Source: an uncultured Clostridia bacterium
Lineage (GTDB): Bacteria; Bacillota; Clostridia; Lachnospirales; Lachnospiraceae
Direction of reading: 5' to 3'
Assembly: GCA_937895705.1 (NCBI GenBank)
Contig: CALBKM010000033.1
Coordinates: 1 to 58,873, forward strand
Length of the DNA stretch: 58,873 nucleotides
In this document: in pieces, positions 51,722-58,873 of the stretch
Position numbering within the stretch: position 1 is the stretch's first letter
Layout of the letters: every line of letters starts with the position of its first letter
Position numbers and translations under genes: made by a program
The notes under the pieces: generated by a model
What the model saw: the letters and a program-made list of their open reading frames with translations, nothing else
The model's database searches: none
What the model was told of the DNA's origin: nothing

Positions 51722-52501
51722 AGTGACTACCAGCGTATCAAACCCCAGTTGCTGCAGTTCCTGCTGCAGAGCAACCGCTTCGTTCAAACTTTCGGTTCGT
51801 CCGGCACGTACCGCATAAAAGCTGCCGCTTCTGGAAATATCCGCAGGAATCCCTAACGCAACCAGTTCCCGGTACAAATTATCCGCATTCTCCGGATTCC
51901 GGAACAATCCTACCTGTACCGCATACACTTCCGACATCGGCATCCCCTGCCCCATTCCCGGACCGATTTCTCCGCCGATGGTCTGTAGCACTCCGTTGGA
52001 GATTGCTTGAGCTACATCGTCAAATCGCGCATCCAAAAGTGCATTGTCCGCATCCGTATTGATGAATCCGACCTCTACCAAAAGAGCCGGCATCTGGGTA
52101 CGACGAAGCACTGCCAGATCTCTGCGAATATTCAGACCGAGATCTCTAAAACCCACTTCCGCAAGTTCTGCGTTAATCGCCTGTGCCATTTCCGCCTTTA
52201 CCCCGTTTTCGTCATACAACAATGTTTCCACTCCGGAATACTGATTCCTTACCGGACTGGAATTCCGATGAATAGATATGAAATAGTCCGCACCGGATTC
52301 ATTGGCAATCTGTGCCTTCCGTATCGGGGAATCATATACATCCTCGGTTCTCGTATAAACCACATCTACACCGTTTCTTTGTAAAATCTCTCCTACCGCA
52401 AGAGTCAATGCCAAATTGTCATCTTTTTCCCTTCTTCCGTTTTCTACCGCTCCGTTGTCATACCCGCCGTGTCCGGCGTCCAAAGCCACTGTTACCGCCA
52501 T
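51716..52501 (-). CDS. N-acetylmuramoyl-L-alanine amidase with SPOR domain (no signal peptide)
   Basis: 261 residues; the start MAVTVALDAGHGG has GGAGG upstream. Amidase_3 zinc ligands: H in DAGHGG, E in GRREKDDN, H in SIHRNS, and the catalytic E in LVEVGFINTD. A C-terminal SPOR-like peptidoglycan-binding repeat follows a short linker (VYAVQVGLFRNPENADNLYREL). The protein has no signal peptide. That recalls Bacillus CwlC, made in the mother cell to lyse it after sporulation. Last gene of the leftward run from mscL. Confidence 0.9.
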   Translation of the reverse strand: MAVTVALDAGHGGYDNGAVENGRREKDDNLALTLAVGEILQRNGVDVVYTRTEDVYDSPIRKAQIANESGADYFISIHRNSSPVRNQYSGVETLLYDENGVKAEMAQAINAELAEVGFRDLGLNIRRDLAVLRRTQMPALLVEVGFINTDADNALLDARFDDVAQAISNGVLQTIGGEIGPGMGQGMPMSEVYAVQVGLFRNPENADNLYRELVALGIPADISRSGSFYAVRAGRTESLNEAVALQQELQQLGFDTLVVTL

Positions 52502-52533
52502 AAAAACCTCCGCATCATATCTTCCAATAGATT

Positions 52534-53430
52534 CTACTGATAGCATACGATTTTTCTTTCCGATGTTGCATGACCGTTTAAAATTTCTCTTACATAGGCC
52601 GGTTTATCCGTAATGATATTATCAACTCCCAGTTCCTGCATTCGTTTTATTTCGTAAGCCTTATTTACCGTCCATGCATGAATTTCCTTTCCTTTTGCAT
52701 GAGCACTCTTTACCAGTTGTTCCGTTATACAATCGGATTTCACGCTGAAAAAATCCGCCGCTTCGTATCCGAAAATCTCTCCGTACACCAACGATATAAT
52801 ATATCCTGTTTTTATATTCCCGTTGAGCTTCTTTACCAGTTCCAATTGTGCATAAGAGGCAGAAGTTACAACACACCGCCGCTCCAAGCCAAAGTCTTTG
52901 ATCAACGCCGCTACCGCACCGGTCAACTCCCTGCTTTCCCCGTCCTTTAATTCGATATTAAACTTAACCTTTCTTCCGTAGACTTCTAATATCTCCCGCA
53001 AACACGGTACGGTTTCTCCCGTATATCTTTCCGCATATCTGCATCCCACATCATACGTACCCAACTCCGCATACGTTACTTTATCGATTTCGTTTACAAC
53101 TCCCGTTGTTCGGAACAAAGCTCTGTCATGCATCAACACAGGGACCCCGTCAGCCGTCAGTCTTACATCGATTTCCACATAATCCGCCTGTTCTGCGATT
53201 CCCAAGGCCACCGATGCTCTTGTATTTTCCGGTGCTCCGTAAGAAGCTCCCCGATGGGCTGTAATCATAATTCTGTCTCTTTTAGGCAAGAAATCCGTCT
53301 CGTTACTGCGAAGCAAAGCTACCGACAAAATCCCCGCCGCACAAAAAAACAGACAGGCAGTTTTCAGAATGCTCTCCACCGCAACAACGCGGCGGTTCTT
53401 CCGTTTTCTGCCTGTCTGTCTGAAATTCAT
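52534..53430 (-). CDS. glycerophosphodiester phosphodiesterase
   Basis: 298 residues. One N-terminal membrane segment (about residues 21-41) anchors an outward-facing GDPD domain. The catalytic signature HRGASYGAPENTRASVALGIAEQADYVEIDVRLTADGVPVLMHD, with the His-Glu-Asp set, begins near residue 59; GHATSERK ends the protein. Hydrolyses glycerophosphodiesters from membrane lipid or teichoic-acid turnover. It is 10 bases downstream of the second CobW-type gene. Confidence 0.93.
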   Translation of the reverse strand: MNFRQTGRKRKNRRVVAVESILKTACLFFCAAGILSVALLRSNETDFLPKRDRIMITAHRGASYGAPENTRASVALGIAEQADYVEIDVRLTADGVPVLMHDRALFRTTGVVNEIDKVTYAELGTYDVGCRYAERYTGETVPCLREILEVYGRKVKFNIELKDGESRELTGAVAALIKDFGLERRCVVTSASYAQLELVKKLNGNIKTGYIISLVYGEIFGYEAADFFSVKSDCITEQLVKSAHAKGKEIHAWTVNKAYEIKRMQELGVDNIITDKPAYVREILNGHATSERKIVCYQ

Positions 53431-53440
53431 AATTGCGCTC

Positions 53441-54382
53441 CTAATTCATATAAATCAGGTGCTCTTTCGGTTTTGCCGTATGCACCATGTCTACAAGATA
53501 CAGAACAGGACCTTCCCCGCCGTATTCTCTCTGGTACTCTACCGCAACCTTAGCCGTTACCTTTACCCAATCCCGTAATTTAAAATTGTCCGCCTGCGGC
53601 CCCTTACAAAGCATTCCTACAAAGCCGATATCATCCGCGCAACAAGTCATGGCAAAACGCCCCGGAACAAAAAATCCCTTCGGAATATCTCTGCCCTTGT
53701 ATACCATAGCGGTAAAACGCACGGTTTTCCCGTCATACTTCTGCGGCTGATCCAGCGCATCCAGATAAAAGATACCGTAATCGTCATCTTCAATCTCGAT
53801 AATCTCCGCGTTCAAATCATACGGTAAATCGATTTCGTCATCAAATCCGTCCTCTCCGTCCTCGGACTCAAACAGAACCTGTGCTCGACGATTTAACGCA
53901 CGTACCGCCTTACGAAATGTATTGCGCTTCGTATCCGCGGTACAACGGTTAAAAATCACCAGCTCCGTAAAATTGATCTGCTCCGCCATCATCTGGCGCA
54001 TATTGCTCATATACACTTCGAAGGTACCGGCATCCGCCATCGTAATCATTTGCGCCAGTTCCCAGCCTCTCGGCATGCCCCGTTCAATAAAACCGGACAT
54101 ACTCCAGGTACCGTTAAACTCAATCATGACACGCTCCGGACGATAATCGGACTGACACTTCTTTAAGAACGTAGGAGACAAATCCTCTTCATTTTCCACC
54201 GGAATCACAAAGATATTGTTCTTCTCCAAAGCCTCGGTATCATACTCTTCCATCCCCTCTTCGCAAAGCAAAAGTATAGTCTTTTCTCCGGAGGCAAAAT
54301 TCGGATCCTCCAACGTATTTTTAATAAATGTGGTTTTACCGCTTTCTAAAAAGCCGGTAATAATATATACAGGTATCTCCAT
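53441..54382 (-). CDS. CobW/COG0523-type GTPase fused to a YcgQ-like C-terminal domain
   Basis: 313 residues. P-loop GFLESGKTT at residues 10-18 and NRCTAD in place of NKxD. The metal-binding GCxCC motif of the COG0523 family is absent. From about residue 205 the sequence (VRFTAMVYKG, FVPGRFAMTCCADDIGFVG, GGEGPVLYLVDMV) resembles the C-terminal domain of YcgQ/TIGR03943 proteins, with the CC pair at 247-248. In Bacillus the ycg/yci genes are linked to zinc. Probably a metal-linked GTPase working with the His-rich GTPase gene upstream, 24 bases away. Confidence 0.78.
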   Translation of the reverse strand: MEIPVYIITGFLESGKTTFIKNTLEDPNFASGEKTILLLCEEGMEEYDTEALEKNNIFVIPVENEEDLSPTFLKKCQSDYRPERVMIEFNGTWSMSGFIERGMPRGWELAQMITMADAGTFEVYMSNMRQMMAEQINFTELVIFNRCTADTKRNTFRKAVRALNRRAQVLFESEDGEDGFDDEIDLPYDLNAEIIEIEDDDYGIFYLDALDQPQKYDGKTVRFTAMVYKGRDIPKGFFVPGRFAMTCCADDIGFVGMLCKGPQADNFKLRDWVKVTAKVAVEYQREYGGEGPVLYLVDMVHTAKPKEHLIYMN

Positions 54383-54406
54383 GGTAGAACCTCTCTTTAT
54401 TTCCTG

Positions 54407-55624
54407 TTACGCCAGTTCAAATAAAGCTTCCAGCGCATCTTCCTTAATCTTGGAACCGATGACACAAAGGCGTCCGGTATAATCCGGCTGACCCTCGCGA
54501 AGTTCGAATTCACCCGGCGTTAAGTCGAAGTAAATCCAGGTTCCGTCCGTTGCCGGAACCATACCCTTGGCACGTAAAATCACGCCGTACTCCTCGGTAT
54601 TTGCAAGCTTATTTAAAATCTCACGCATGGTCTCACGCTCATACTTATGCGGTGTCTCCTTGCCCCAGCTGGTAAACACCTCATCCGCATGATGATGGTG
54701 ATGATGGTGCTCGTGATGGTGGTCGTGGTCATGATCGTGACAACCGCAGGTGCAGTCCTCACCGTGCTCATGGTGATGCTCGTGCTCCTCATGGTCATGA
54801 TGATGATGCTCATGATGGTGATCATGGTCATGATCGTGACAGCCGCAGGTACAATCCTCACCGTGCTCATGGTGATGCTCGTGCTCCTCATGGTCATGAT
54901 GATGATGCTCATGATGGTGGTCGTGGTCATGATCGTGACAACCGCAGGTGCAGTCCTCACCATGCTCGTGATGATGATGTTCATGGTGATGATGAGCCTC
55001 CTCGAGAAGCTCTTTCTCAAAGGAAGTCTGCTGCTCCATGGCGGAAAGAATCACCTTACCGTCGATATCATCCCATGCCGTAGTAATCAAAATCGCCTTC
55101 GGGTTCTGGGTGCGGAGCTTTCCTACCACTACCTCGGTCTTAGCCGCATCGTACTTCTGGGTACGGCTCAAAATAATGGTCTTGGCACTCTCTACCTGGT
55201 TGTTGAAAAACTCTCCGAAGTTCTTCATGTACATCGCTGCTTTAGACACATCTACAACTGTAGAGAAACTGTTTAACTTCGCATCCTGCAACTCATCCTG
55301 TACATCCTGCACCGCCTTGATAACGTCGGAAAGCTTGCCCACACCGGACGGCTCGATAATCACTCTGTCCGGAGAAAAGCGCTCCAGCACTTCCTTTAAG
55401 GACTTGCCGAAATCACCTACCAAAGAACAACAGATACATCCGGAATTCATCTCGGTAATCTCCACGCCGGCATCCTTTAAGAACCCGCCGTCGATACCGA
55501 TTTCACCGAACTCATTTTCAATTAAAACTACCTTTTCTCCCTTATAAGCCTCTTCCAAAAGCTTCTTAATCAGGGTGGTCTTTCCGGCTCCTAAAAATCC
55601 GGAAATAATATCAATCTTTGTCAT
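54407..55624 (-). CDS. CobW-family GTPase/metallochaperone with His/Cys-rich repeats
   Basis: 405 residues; ATG after TTGGAGG. COG0523 GTPase: Walker A GFLGAGKTTLIKK at residue 10, ENEFGEIGIDGG, the metal motif SGCICCSL (C63, C65, C66), EPSGVGKL, and a CobW C-terminal domain at the end. Residues about 210-313 hold three near-identical 33-residue repeats rich in His with GEDCTCGCHDHDHDHHHEHHHH units: well over 50 His in total and three CTCGC groups. This is a large zinc or nickel store or sensor. In the family such tails are usually short. It follows mscL and precedes the second GTPase. Confidence 0.92.
   Translation of the reverse strand: MTKIDIISGFLGAGKTTLIKKLLEEAYKGEKVVLIENEFGEIGIDGGFLKDAGVEITEMNSGCICCSLVGDFGKSLKEVLERFSPDRVIIEPSGVGKLSDVIKAVQDVQDELQDAKLNSFSTVVDVSKAAMYMKNFGEFFNNQVESAKTIILSRTQKYDAAKTEVVVGKLRTQNPKAILITTAWDDIDGKVILSAMEQQTSFEKELLEEAHHHHEHHHHEHGEDCTCGCHDHDHDHHHEHHHHDHEEHEHHHEHGEDCTCGCHDHDHDHHHEHHHHDHEEHEHHHEHGEDCTCGCHDHDHDHHHEHHHHHHHADEVFTSWGKETPHKYERETMREILNKLANTEEYGVILRAKGMVPATDGTWIYFDLTPGEFELREGQPDYTGRLCVIGSKIKEDALEALFELA
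54689..54995 (-). repeat. three 99-bp tandem repeats in the His-rich region
   Basis: The CAxCCGCAGGT block recurs at 54741, 54840 and 54939, exactly 99 bp apart. Units differ mainly at synonymous positions, so the array was copied recently and can change length in frame by 33 residues. Confidence 0.9.
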
Positions 55625-55642
55625 GTTAATTGCCTCCAAAAC

Positions 55643-56101
55643 TTATTCTGCCTTCGGCTGCTCGGAAGTACAATGCGGGCAACGGGTTGCCTCGATTGCG
55701 ATTTCGGACTTACAGAACGGGCAAACTTTGGTGGTCGGTGCTGTAGGAGCCGCAACCTCTTCCTTCTTACCTAACTCGTTAAGCTTATTCATCCATCTTA
55801 CGAACAGGAACACCACAAATGCCATAATGATAAAGTCAATCAACCCCGCAATGAAAGAACCGTACTTAAAGCAAGCCACACCAAGTTCTTCCGCTTCCGC
55901 AAGAGACTCATAGGTATTGCCGTCCAGTGCAATATAAAGCTTTGCAAAATCAATCTTACCGGTTAACAAACCGAGAAGCGGCATAAACATATCGTTTACG
56001 AGAGACGATACCAGCTTATTGAATGCGGTACCGATAATCATGCCGACTGCCAAATCAATCATATTGCCCTTGAGTGCAAATTTCTTAAATTCTTTTAACA
56101 T
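55643..56101 (-). CDS. mscL: large-conductance mechanosensitive channel with zinc-ribbon tail
   Basis: 152 residues. The N-terminus FKKFALKGNMIDLAVGMIIGTAFNKLVSSLVND is typical of MscL, and a second membrane segment lies near residue 90. The C-terminal helix is followed by a zinc ribbon (CPFCKSEIAIEATRCPHC) seen in a clostridial subgroup. It releases pressure during osmotic downshift. It is the first gene of a run that continues with the CobW GTPases; the ribbon and the His-rich neighbour share a zinc theme, but a link is not shown. Confidence 0.96.
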   Translation of the reverse strand: MLKEFKKFALKGNMIDLAVGMIIGTAFNKLVSSLVNDMFMPLLGLLTGKIDFAKLYIALDGNTYESLAEAEELGVACFKYGSFIAGLIDFIIMAFVVFLFVRWMNKLNELGKKEEVAAPTAPTTKVCPFCKSEIAIEATRCPHCTSEQPKAE

Positions 56102-56183
56102 AGTGTTTCCTCCTTAGAATCTTTCCATCCCGCAAAATGGGGATTCGTTACTTTTTCCTACCTATCCAGTATAGCACATCTTA

Positions 56184-57041
56184 CTATTTTTTCAAGCCTT
56201 GTTCCAATTCCTCATAAGAAATTTCGCATTCAATCCTACCGTATACATACGCCGCAATGTCATATGGATTTGCAAACAGCACAAGACCGTTTTCATTGAC
56301 ATACCATTGGTCCATCTGGGTAAACAAATAGACCCATTTTTCCAATGCATCCTCGTCGTCCGTCGGAAACAACTTCTCGCCATGTTCCTCCCGAATCCTT
56401 GCTGTTGCAAAGGAAACCACCTCATCTGTGGTTACCCCGTACGGACGGATCACGCTTTCCAAAGTTTCCTTGTAACCATCCGTCGCATCCACCACAAATG
56501 TTTTACAAAAAAGACTCGGATGGGCTCCTCCCATATAACTGTAATACTCTGCCTGCATCACCACAATTTGCTCTTTCGACCAAACGCAGCTAACCGTAAG
56601 CTCCTCTGCCTCCGGAAAAATCTGCACTCCATACTCATTATTTTTTGACTCTTCATAATCAAACTGCGCACTTTCCTTGGAATCCGACAACGTTTCACGA
56701 AAATCTTCCACTACAGATGTCACAAACCGGTTCATATTTTCTGCATACTTCCCCTCGAATACCGGATAATACATCGCCGACCTGAAATATACTGCATCGC
56801 CGTCTTTAAACTCTTCTGTTTCTTCTTTCCCGGTAAATGTAAGCTCATATGTTGTTTCATCCTGTACCGGTGCCGTAATCTCCGCCTCGTTCGTGGGTGT
56901 CATATCATCCGGCGCTTCCGTAGCGCTCTCTGACGGAGCCATGGTCAAATCTCCCTTTTGCTTGTCCTTCGGCTCGTTGCACCCCGCTACCGCAAGCATC
57001 ATAACGACTCCCATGAATACAACTAAACTTTTCTTTTTCAT
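56184..57041 (-). CDS. predicted lipoprotein with DUF3298/DUF4163-like domains
   Basis: 285 residues; the start MKKKSLVVFMG follows GGGAG at short spacing. The lipobox is LAVAGC near residue 17. A Thr/Ser/Glu linker follows. The mature region holds YYPVFEGKYAENMNRFVTSVVEDF (DUF4163/PdaC-like) and GGAHPSLFCKTFVVDATDG (DUF3298), seen together in RsiV and in PdaC-type proteins. RsiV senses lysozyme, but here no sigma factor is near and there is no membrane span. Function unknown; surface-located. Confidence 0.82.
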   Translation of the reverse strand: MKKKSLVVFMGVVMMLAVAGCNEPKDKQKGDLTMAPSESATEAPDDMTPTNEAEITAPVQDETTYELTFTGKEETEEFKDGDAVYFRSAMYYPVFEGKYAENMNRFVTSVVEDFRETLSDSKESAQFDYEESKNNEYGVQIFPEAEELTVSCVWSKEQIVVMQAEYYSYMGGAHPSLFCKTFVVDATDGYKETLESVIRPYGVTTDEVVSFATARIREEHGEKLFPTDDEDALEKWVYLFTQMDQWYVNENGLVLFANPYDIAAYVYGRIECEISYEELEQGLKK

Positions 57042-57073
57042 CGCTCCCTTAACCTTTCCTATAACCGTATTTT

Positions 57074-57211
57074 CACGTGCTGGCAAGCGCTTACGCGAAC
57101 ACCCACGCACATCGCGGCATAGCCGCTCAGTCGTGGGCGCGTTCGCATCATCAGAGTTTTTCGGAAGCAAGCTTCCAAAATCTCTTCGTTGCTCACTTTG
57201 CCTGCACGCAA
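57074..57211 (-). repeat. structured repeat copy 1 (downstream of DUF6465)
   Basis: GC-rich element, read leftward from TTGCGTGCAGGCAAAGTGAGCA-like end (57191-57211). It holds TTGC/GCAA, GGAAGC-TT-GCTTCC (57162-57176), then a longer stem around CGTGGG/CCCACG (57102-57136) enclosing GCGGC-TAT-GCCGC, and finally CGC/GCG. The same order of hairpins appears in copy 2 at 57839-57974. Only the first 20 or so bases and a few short blocks are identical in sequence. Confidence 0.7.
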
Positions 57212-57259
57212 AACGGAGAGCCTGCGCCCTCCGTCCGATCCGTTCTTTTACTTATGAAT

Positions 57260-57628
57260 CTACAGGTCAATGCTTCCTGCAGCCTTATCGTTAATTACAT
57301 AATATGCCTTACGCTCTTCCGGCTTAATGTACAAACGAACAGACTTGATTGCAGATATTCTGTGTCCTTCTGCAACATATGCCGCCTTTGCCTTTTCCAT
57401 TACTTCTTCTACTACAAACTCTTCGCCTGCGAACTGAACAAATACTTCGTCCTTCTTCAGGGCCTTCTTGGTTTCTGTCTTTGCCGCAGCTGCCTTCTTT
57501 GCCGCCGGCTTCTTCACAGTCTTCTTCTCTTCAGCCGGTGCAGTCTCTACAACTACTTCTTTTTCTGCTACAGGAGCCTTAACTTCCTTTACTTCTTCTG
57601 TCTTCTTTGCAGTTGCCTTCTTTGCCAT
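57260..57628 (-). CDS. DUF6465 family protein
   Basis: 122 residues; ATG after CGGAGG. The first 65 residues are a Lys/Ala/Glu/Pro-rich low-complexity tail (AAKKAAAAKTETKKALKK) resembling histone-H1-like bacterial tails. The last 55 residues form a compact domain (EVFVQFAGEEFVVEEVMEKAKAAYVAEG, SVRLYIKPEERKAYYVINDK) matching the DUF6465 family of Clostridia. It may bind nucleic acid, but this is not shown. It is bracketed by two copies of the same structured repeat. Confidence 0.82.
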   Translation of the reverse strand: MAKKATAKKTEEVKEVKAPVAEKEVVVETAPAEEKKTVKKPAAKKAAAAKTETKKALKKDEVFVQFAGEEFVVEEVMEKAKAAYVAEGHRISAIKSVRLYIKPEERKAYYVINDKAAGSIDL

Positions 57629-57838
57629 AATCAATCCTCCGTTAAGAAATACTTGTTATTGCAACTTTTTCCGAAAATGACTATAACATAGTTCCTCCGA
57701 TTTTGCAAGAGTTACCGTAAATCCTTGAGAAAATTTTCACATTTTCACATTTCTTCGGCAGAAAAATTCGTTTCTCTTGTGAATCTTTACATCTTTCCGG
57801 CAATATCTTTTCGTTACGGAAAAAGCACAATTTCCTCC

Positions 57839-57974
57839 ATGCATGCGGCCGATGCTTCGCATCTCGCCCCACTTCGTGCCCGTTGGGCACTCCATCGTGG
57901 GCGTGCTCGCATTTCGCCGTCTCTTGCAAGCAATCTTGCATCTTCGGCTCAATGCTCACTTTGCCTGCACGCAA
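57839..57974 (-). repeat. structured repeat copy 2 (upstream of DUF6465)
   Basis: Read leftward it begins with the same 57954-57974 block as copy 1, then TGCAAG-AT-TGCTTGCA (57922-57940), then GTGGG-type stem around GTGCCC-AAC-GGGCAC, and GATGC-TTC-GCATC. Each hairpin has a counterpart in copy 1 but with different bases in the stems. It lies between gdhA and the DUF6465 gene and begins right after the gdhA terminator. Confidence 0.7.
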
Positions 57975-58003
57975 GAAAATCCCACGGATTCCGCGGGATT
58001 TTC
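57975..58003 (-). terminator. gdhA terminator
   Basis: GAAAATCCC pairs with GGGATTTTC around a partly paired CGG/CCG loop, with T-rich sequence on the leftward side. It follows the gdhA stop codon by 22 bases. Confidence 0.8.
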
Positions 58004-58025
58004 CAAGTATCGTATTATGTATGTC

Positions 58026-58873
58026 TTAGAATACACCCTGTGCAAGCATAGCATCCGCAACCTTTAAGAAGCCTGCGATGTTAGCACCTGCAACAAGATT
58101 GTAGCCAAGACCGTACTCCTCTGCAGCTGCTGCGGAAGAATCGTGGATACCGATCATAATCTGATGAAGCTTTGCATCAACCTCTTCTGCGGTCCAGCTG
58201 TATCTCTCGCTGTTCTGGCTCATCTCGAGACCGGAAACAAGTACACCGCCTGCATTTACAGCCTTAGACGGAGCTACGATTACGTTATCCTGCTCCATTA
58301 AGAACTTAAGAGCTTCGTTGGTGGTCGGCATGTTTGCTACTTCGATGTAGTACTTCACACCGTTAGCAACGATCTTCTTTGCCTCGTCAAGGTTGACATC
58401 GTTCTGAGTTGCACACGGCATAACGATGTCAACTTTCTGGCCCCACGGCTTCTGGCCCGGGAAGAACTGGCAACCGAACTTATCAGCGTAATCCTGAACC
58501 TTATCACGGCCGGAATTTCTCATCTCAAGAAGGTAGTTAATCTTCTCCTCGGTTACAACACCATCCGGATCATAGATGTATCCGTCCGGACCGGAAAGGG
58601 TAACTGCCTTACCGCCAAGCTCAGCAATCTTCTTTGCTGCGCCCCATGCTACGTTACCAAAACCGGAAATGGAAACGGTCTTGCCTGCAAGGGTCTCACC
58701 CTCATGCTTCAATACTTCGCACAAATAGTAAACTGCGCCGAAACCGGTAGCTTCCGGACGAATCAAGGAACCGCCGTAGGAGCGACCCTTACCGGTTAAG
58801 GTACCGTTCTCGAAAGCACCTCTGATGCGACGGTACTGACCGTACATATAACCGATCTCACGTCCGCCTACAC
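58026..58873 (-). CDS. gdhA: NADP-type glutamate dehydrogenase (5' end cut by window edge)
   Basis: The frame is open to the edge of the window (VGGREIGYMYGQYRRIRGAFENG at the edge), so about 282 C-terminal residues are seen. Segments typical of the hexameric clostridial enzyme: LTGKGRSYGGSLIRPEATGFGAVYY, the nucleotide loop SISGFGNVAWGAAKKIAELGG and MPCATQNDVN, and VEVANMPTT. It interconverts 2-oxoglutarate plus ammonium and glutamate. It stands alone with a terminator after it. The NADP preference is inferred from similarity. Confidence 0.96.
   Translation of the reverse strand, partial: VGGREIGYMYGQYRRIRGAFENGTLTGKGRSYGGSLIRPEATGFGAVYYLCEVLKHEGETLAGKTVSISGFGNVAWGAAKKIAELGGKAVTLSGPDGYIYDPDGVVTEEKINYLLEMRNSGRDKVQDYADKFGCQFFPGQKPWGQKVDIVMPCATQNDVNLDEAKKIVANGVKYYIEVANMPTTNEALKFLMEQDNVIVAPSKAVNAGGVLVSGLEMSQNSERYSWTAEEVDAKLHQIMIGIHDSSAAAAEEYGLGYNLVAGANIAGFLKVADAMLAQGVF

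Noticed and set aside
57681..57974. 97-codon leftward frame between gdhA and DUF6465
   Set aside because: Translates the structured repeat and its AT-rich flank; composition is not protein-like.
1..58873. CRISPR arrays, insertion sequences with transposases, prophage genes
   Set aside because: No regularly spaced direct repeats with unique spacers and no transposase, integrase or phage structural genes were recognised.

Overview
The window looks like a chromosomal segment of a Gram-positive anaerobe of the Clostridia, most likely family Lachnospiraceae. This is inferred from gene content: [FeFe]-hydrogenase maturases, spore photoproduct lyase, a pyrB-pyrI pair, NADP-type glutamate dehydrogenase, DUF6465 and DUF4867 proteins, strong AGGAGG-type ribosome sites and sigma-A promoters with 17-nt spacers. 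Nothing marks it as plasmid or phage. Coding is dense, on both strands, in short operons separated by clear intrinsic terminators.

Layout. 1-3.2 kb: an edge-truncated P-loop kinase-like gene, a small hypothetical gene, and pnp, whose stop codon lies inside a 232-nt fold-back. 3.5-8.1 kb: a TetR-type regulator with two operators at its own promoter, coupled to an FMN reductase, then an ABC exporter pair and a lipoprotein gene. 8.2-12.3 kb: a 379-nt near-perfect giant hairpin, then a hexuronate module (kdgK diverging from lacI-type regulator and uxaC). 12.4-16.9 kb: an ECF sigma factor with a truncated partner, pyrBI, rpsO, an HD-GYP protein and smpB. 16.9-21.1 kb: rnr, secG, gpmI. 21.2-27 kb: a nucleosidase/spore-photoproduct-lyase fusion with an SDR, then trkA-trkH and tRNA-Leu(CAA). 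27-35 kb: a uracil/hypoxanthine-type glycosylase, a 2-hydroxyacid dehydrogenase, hydE-hydG-hydF, comFB, an AI-2E transporter with lepB. 35-41 kb: TraX-like protein, DUF4867, aspartate kinase, a HAD/GNAT fusion, a lipoprotein, a diguanylate cyclase. 41-51.2 kb: efp, aroQ-aroK-yqeG-ygiQ, an oxidoreductase, an aquaporin, a LytTR regulator with its membrane partner, and aroF-tyrA. 51.3-58.9 kb: a PF06541-like membrane protein, then a leftward run of mscL, a His-rich CobW GTPase, a second CobW-type protein, a glycerophosphodiesterase and a leaderless amidase; then a lipoprotein, a DUF6465 gene bracketed by two copies of a structured repeat, and the 3' part of gdhA.

Pathways meet in several places. 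Shikimate and aromatic synthesis is spread over two loci (aroF-tyrA; aroQ-aroK). Cyclic di-GMP signalling has a synthase (GGDEF), a probable degrader (HD-GYP) and a ComFB-family protein. RNA turnover and trans-translation genes (pnp, rnr, smpB) occur together.

The least explained material is non-coding: the 379-nt hairpin after kdgK, the fold-back over the pnp stop codon, and the twin multi-hairpin repeats around DUF6465 that keep their folds while their sequences differ. Family assignments come from recognised motifs and were not checked by database search.
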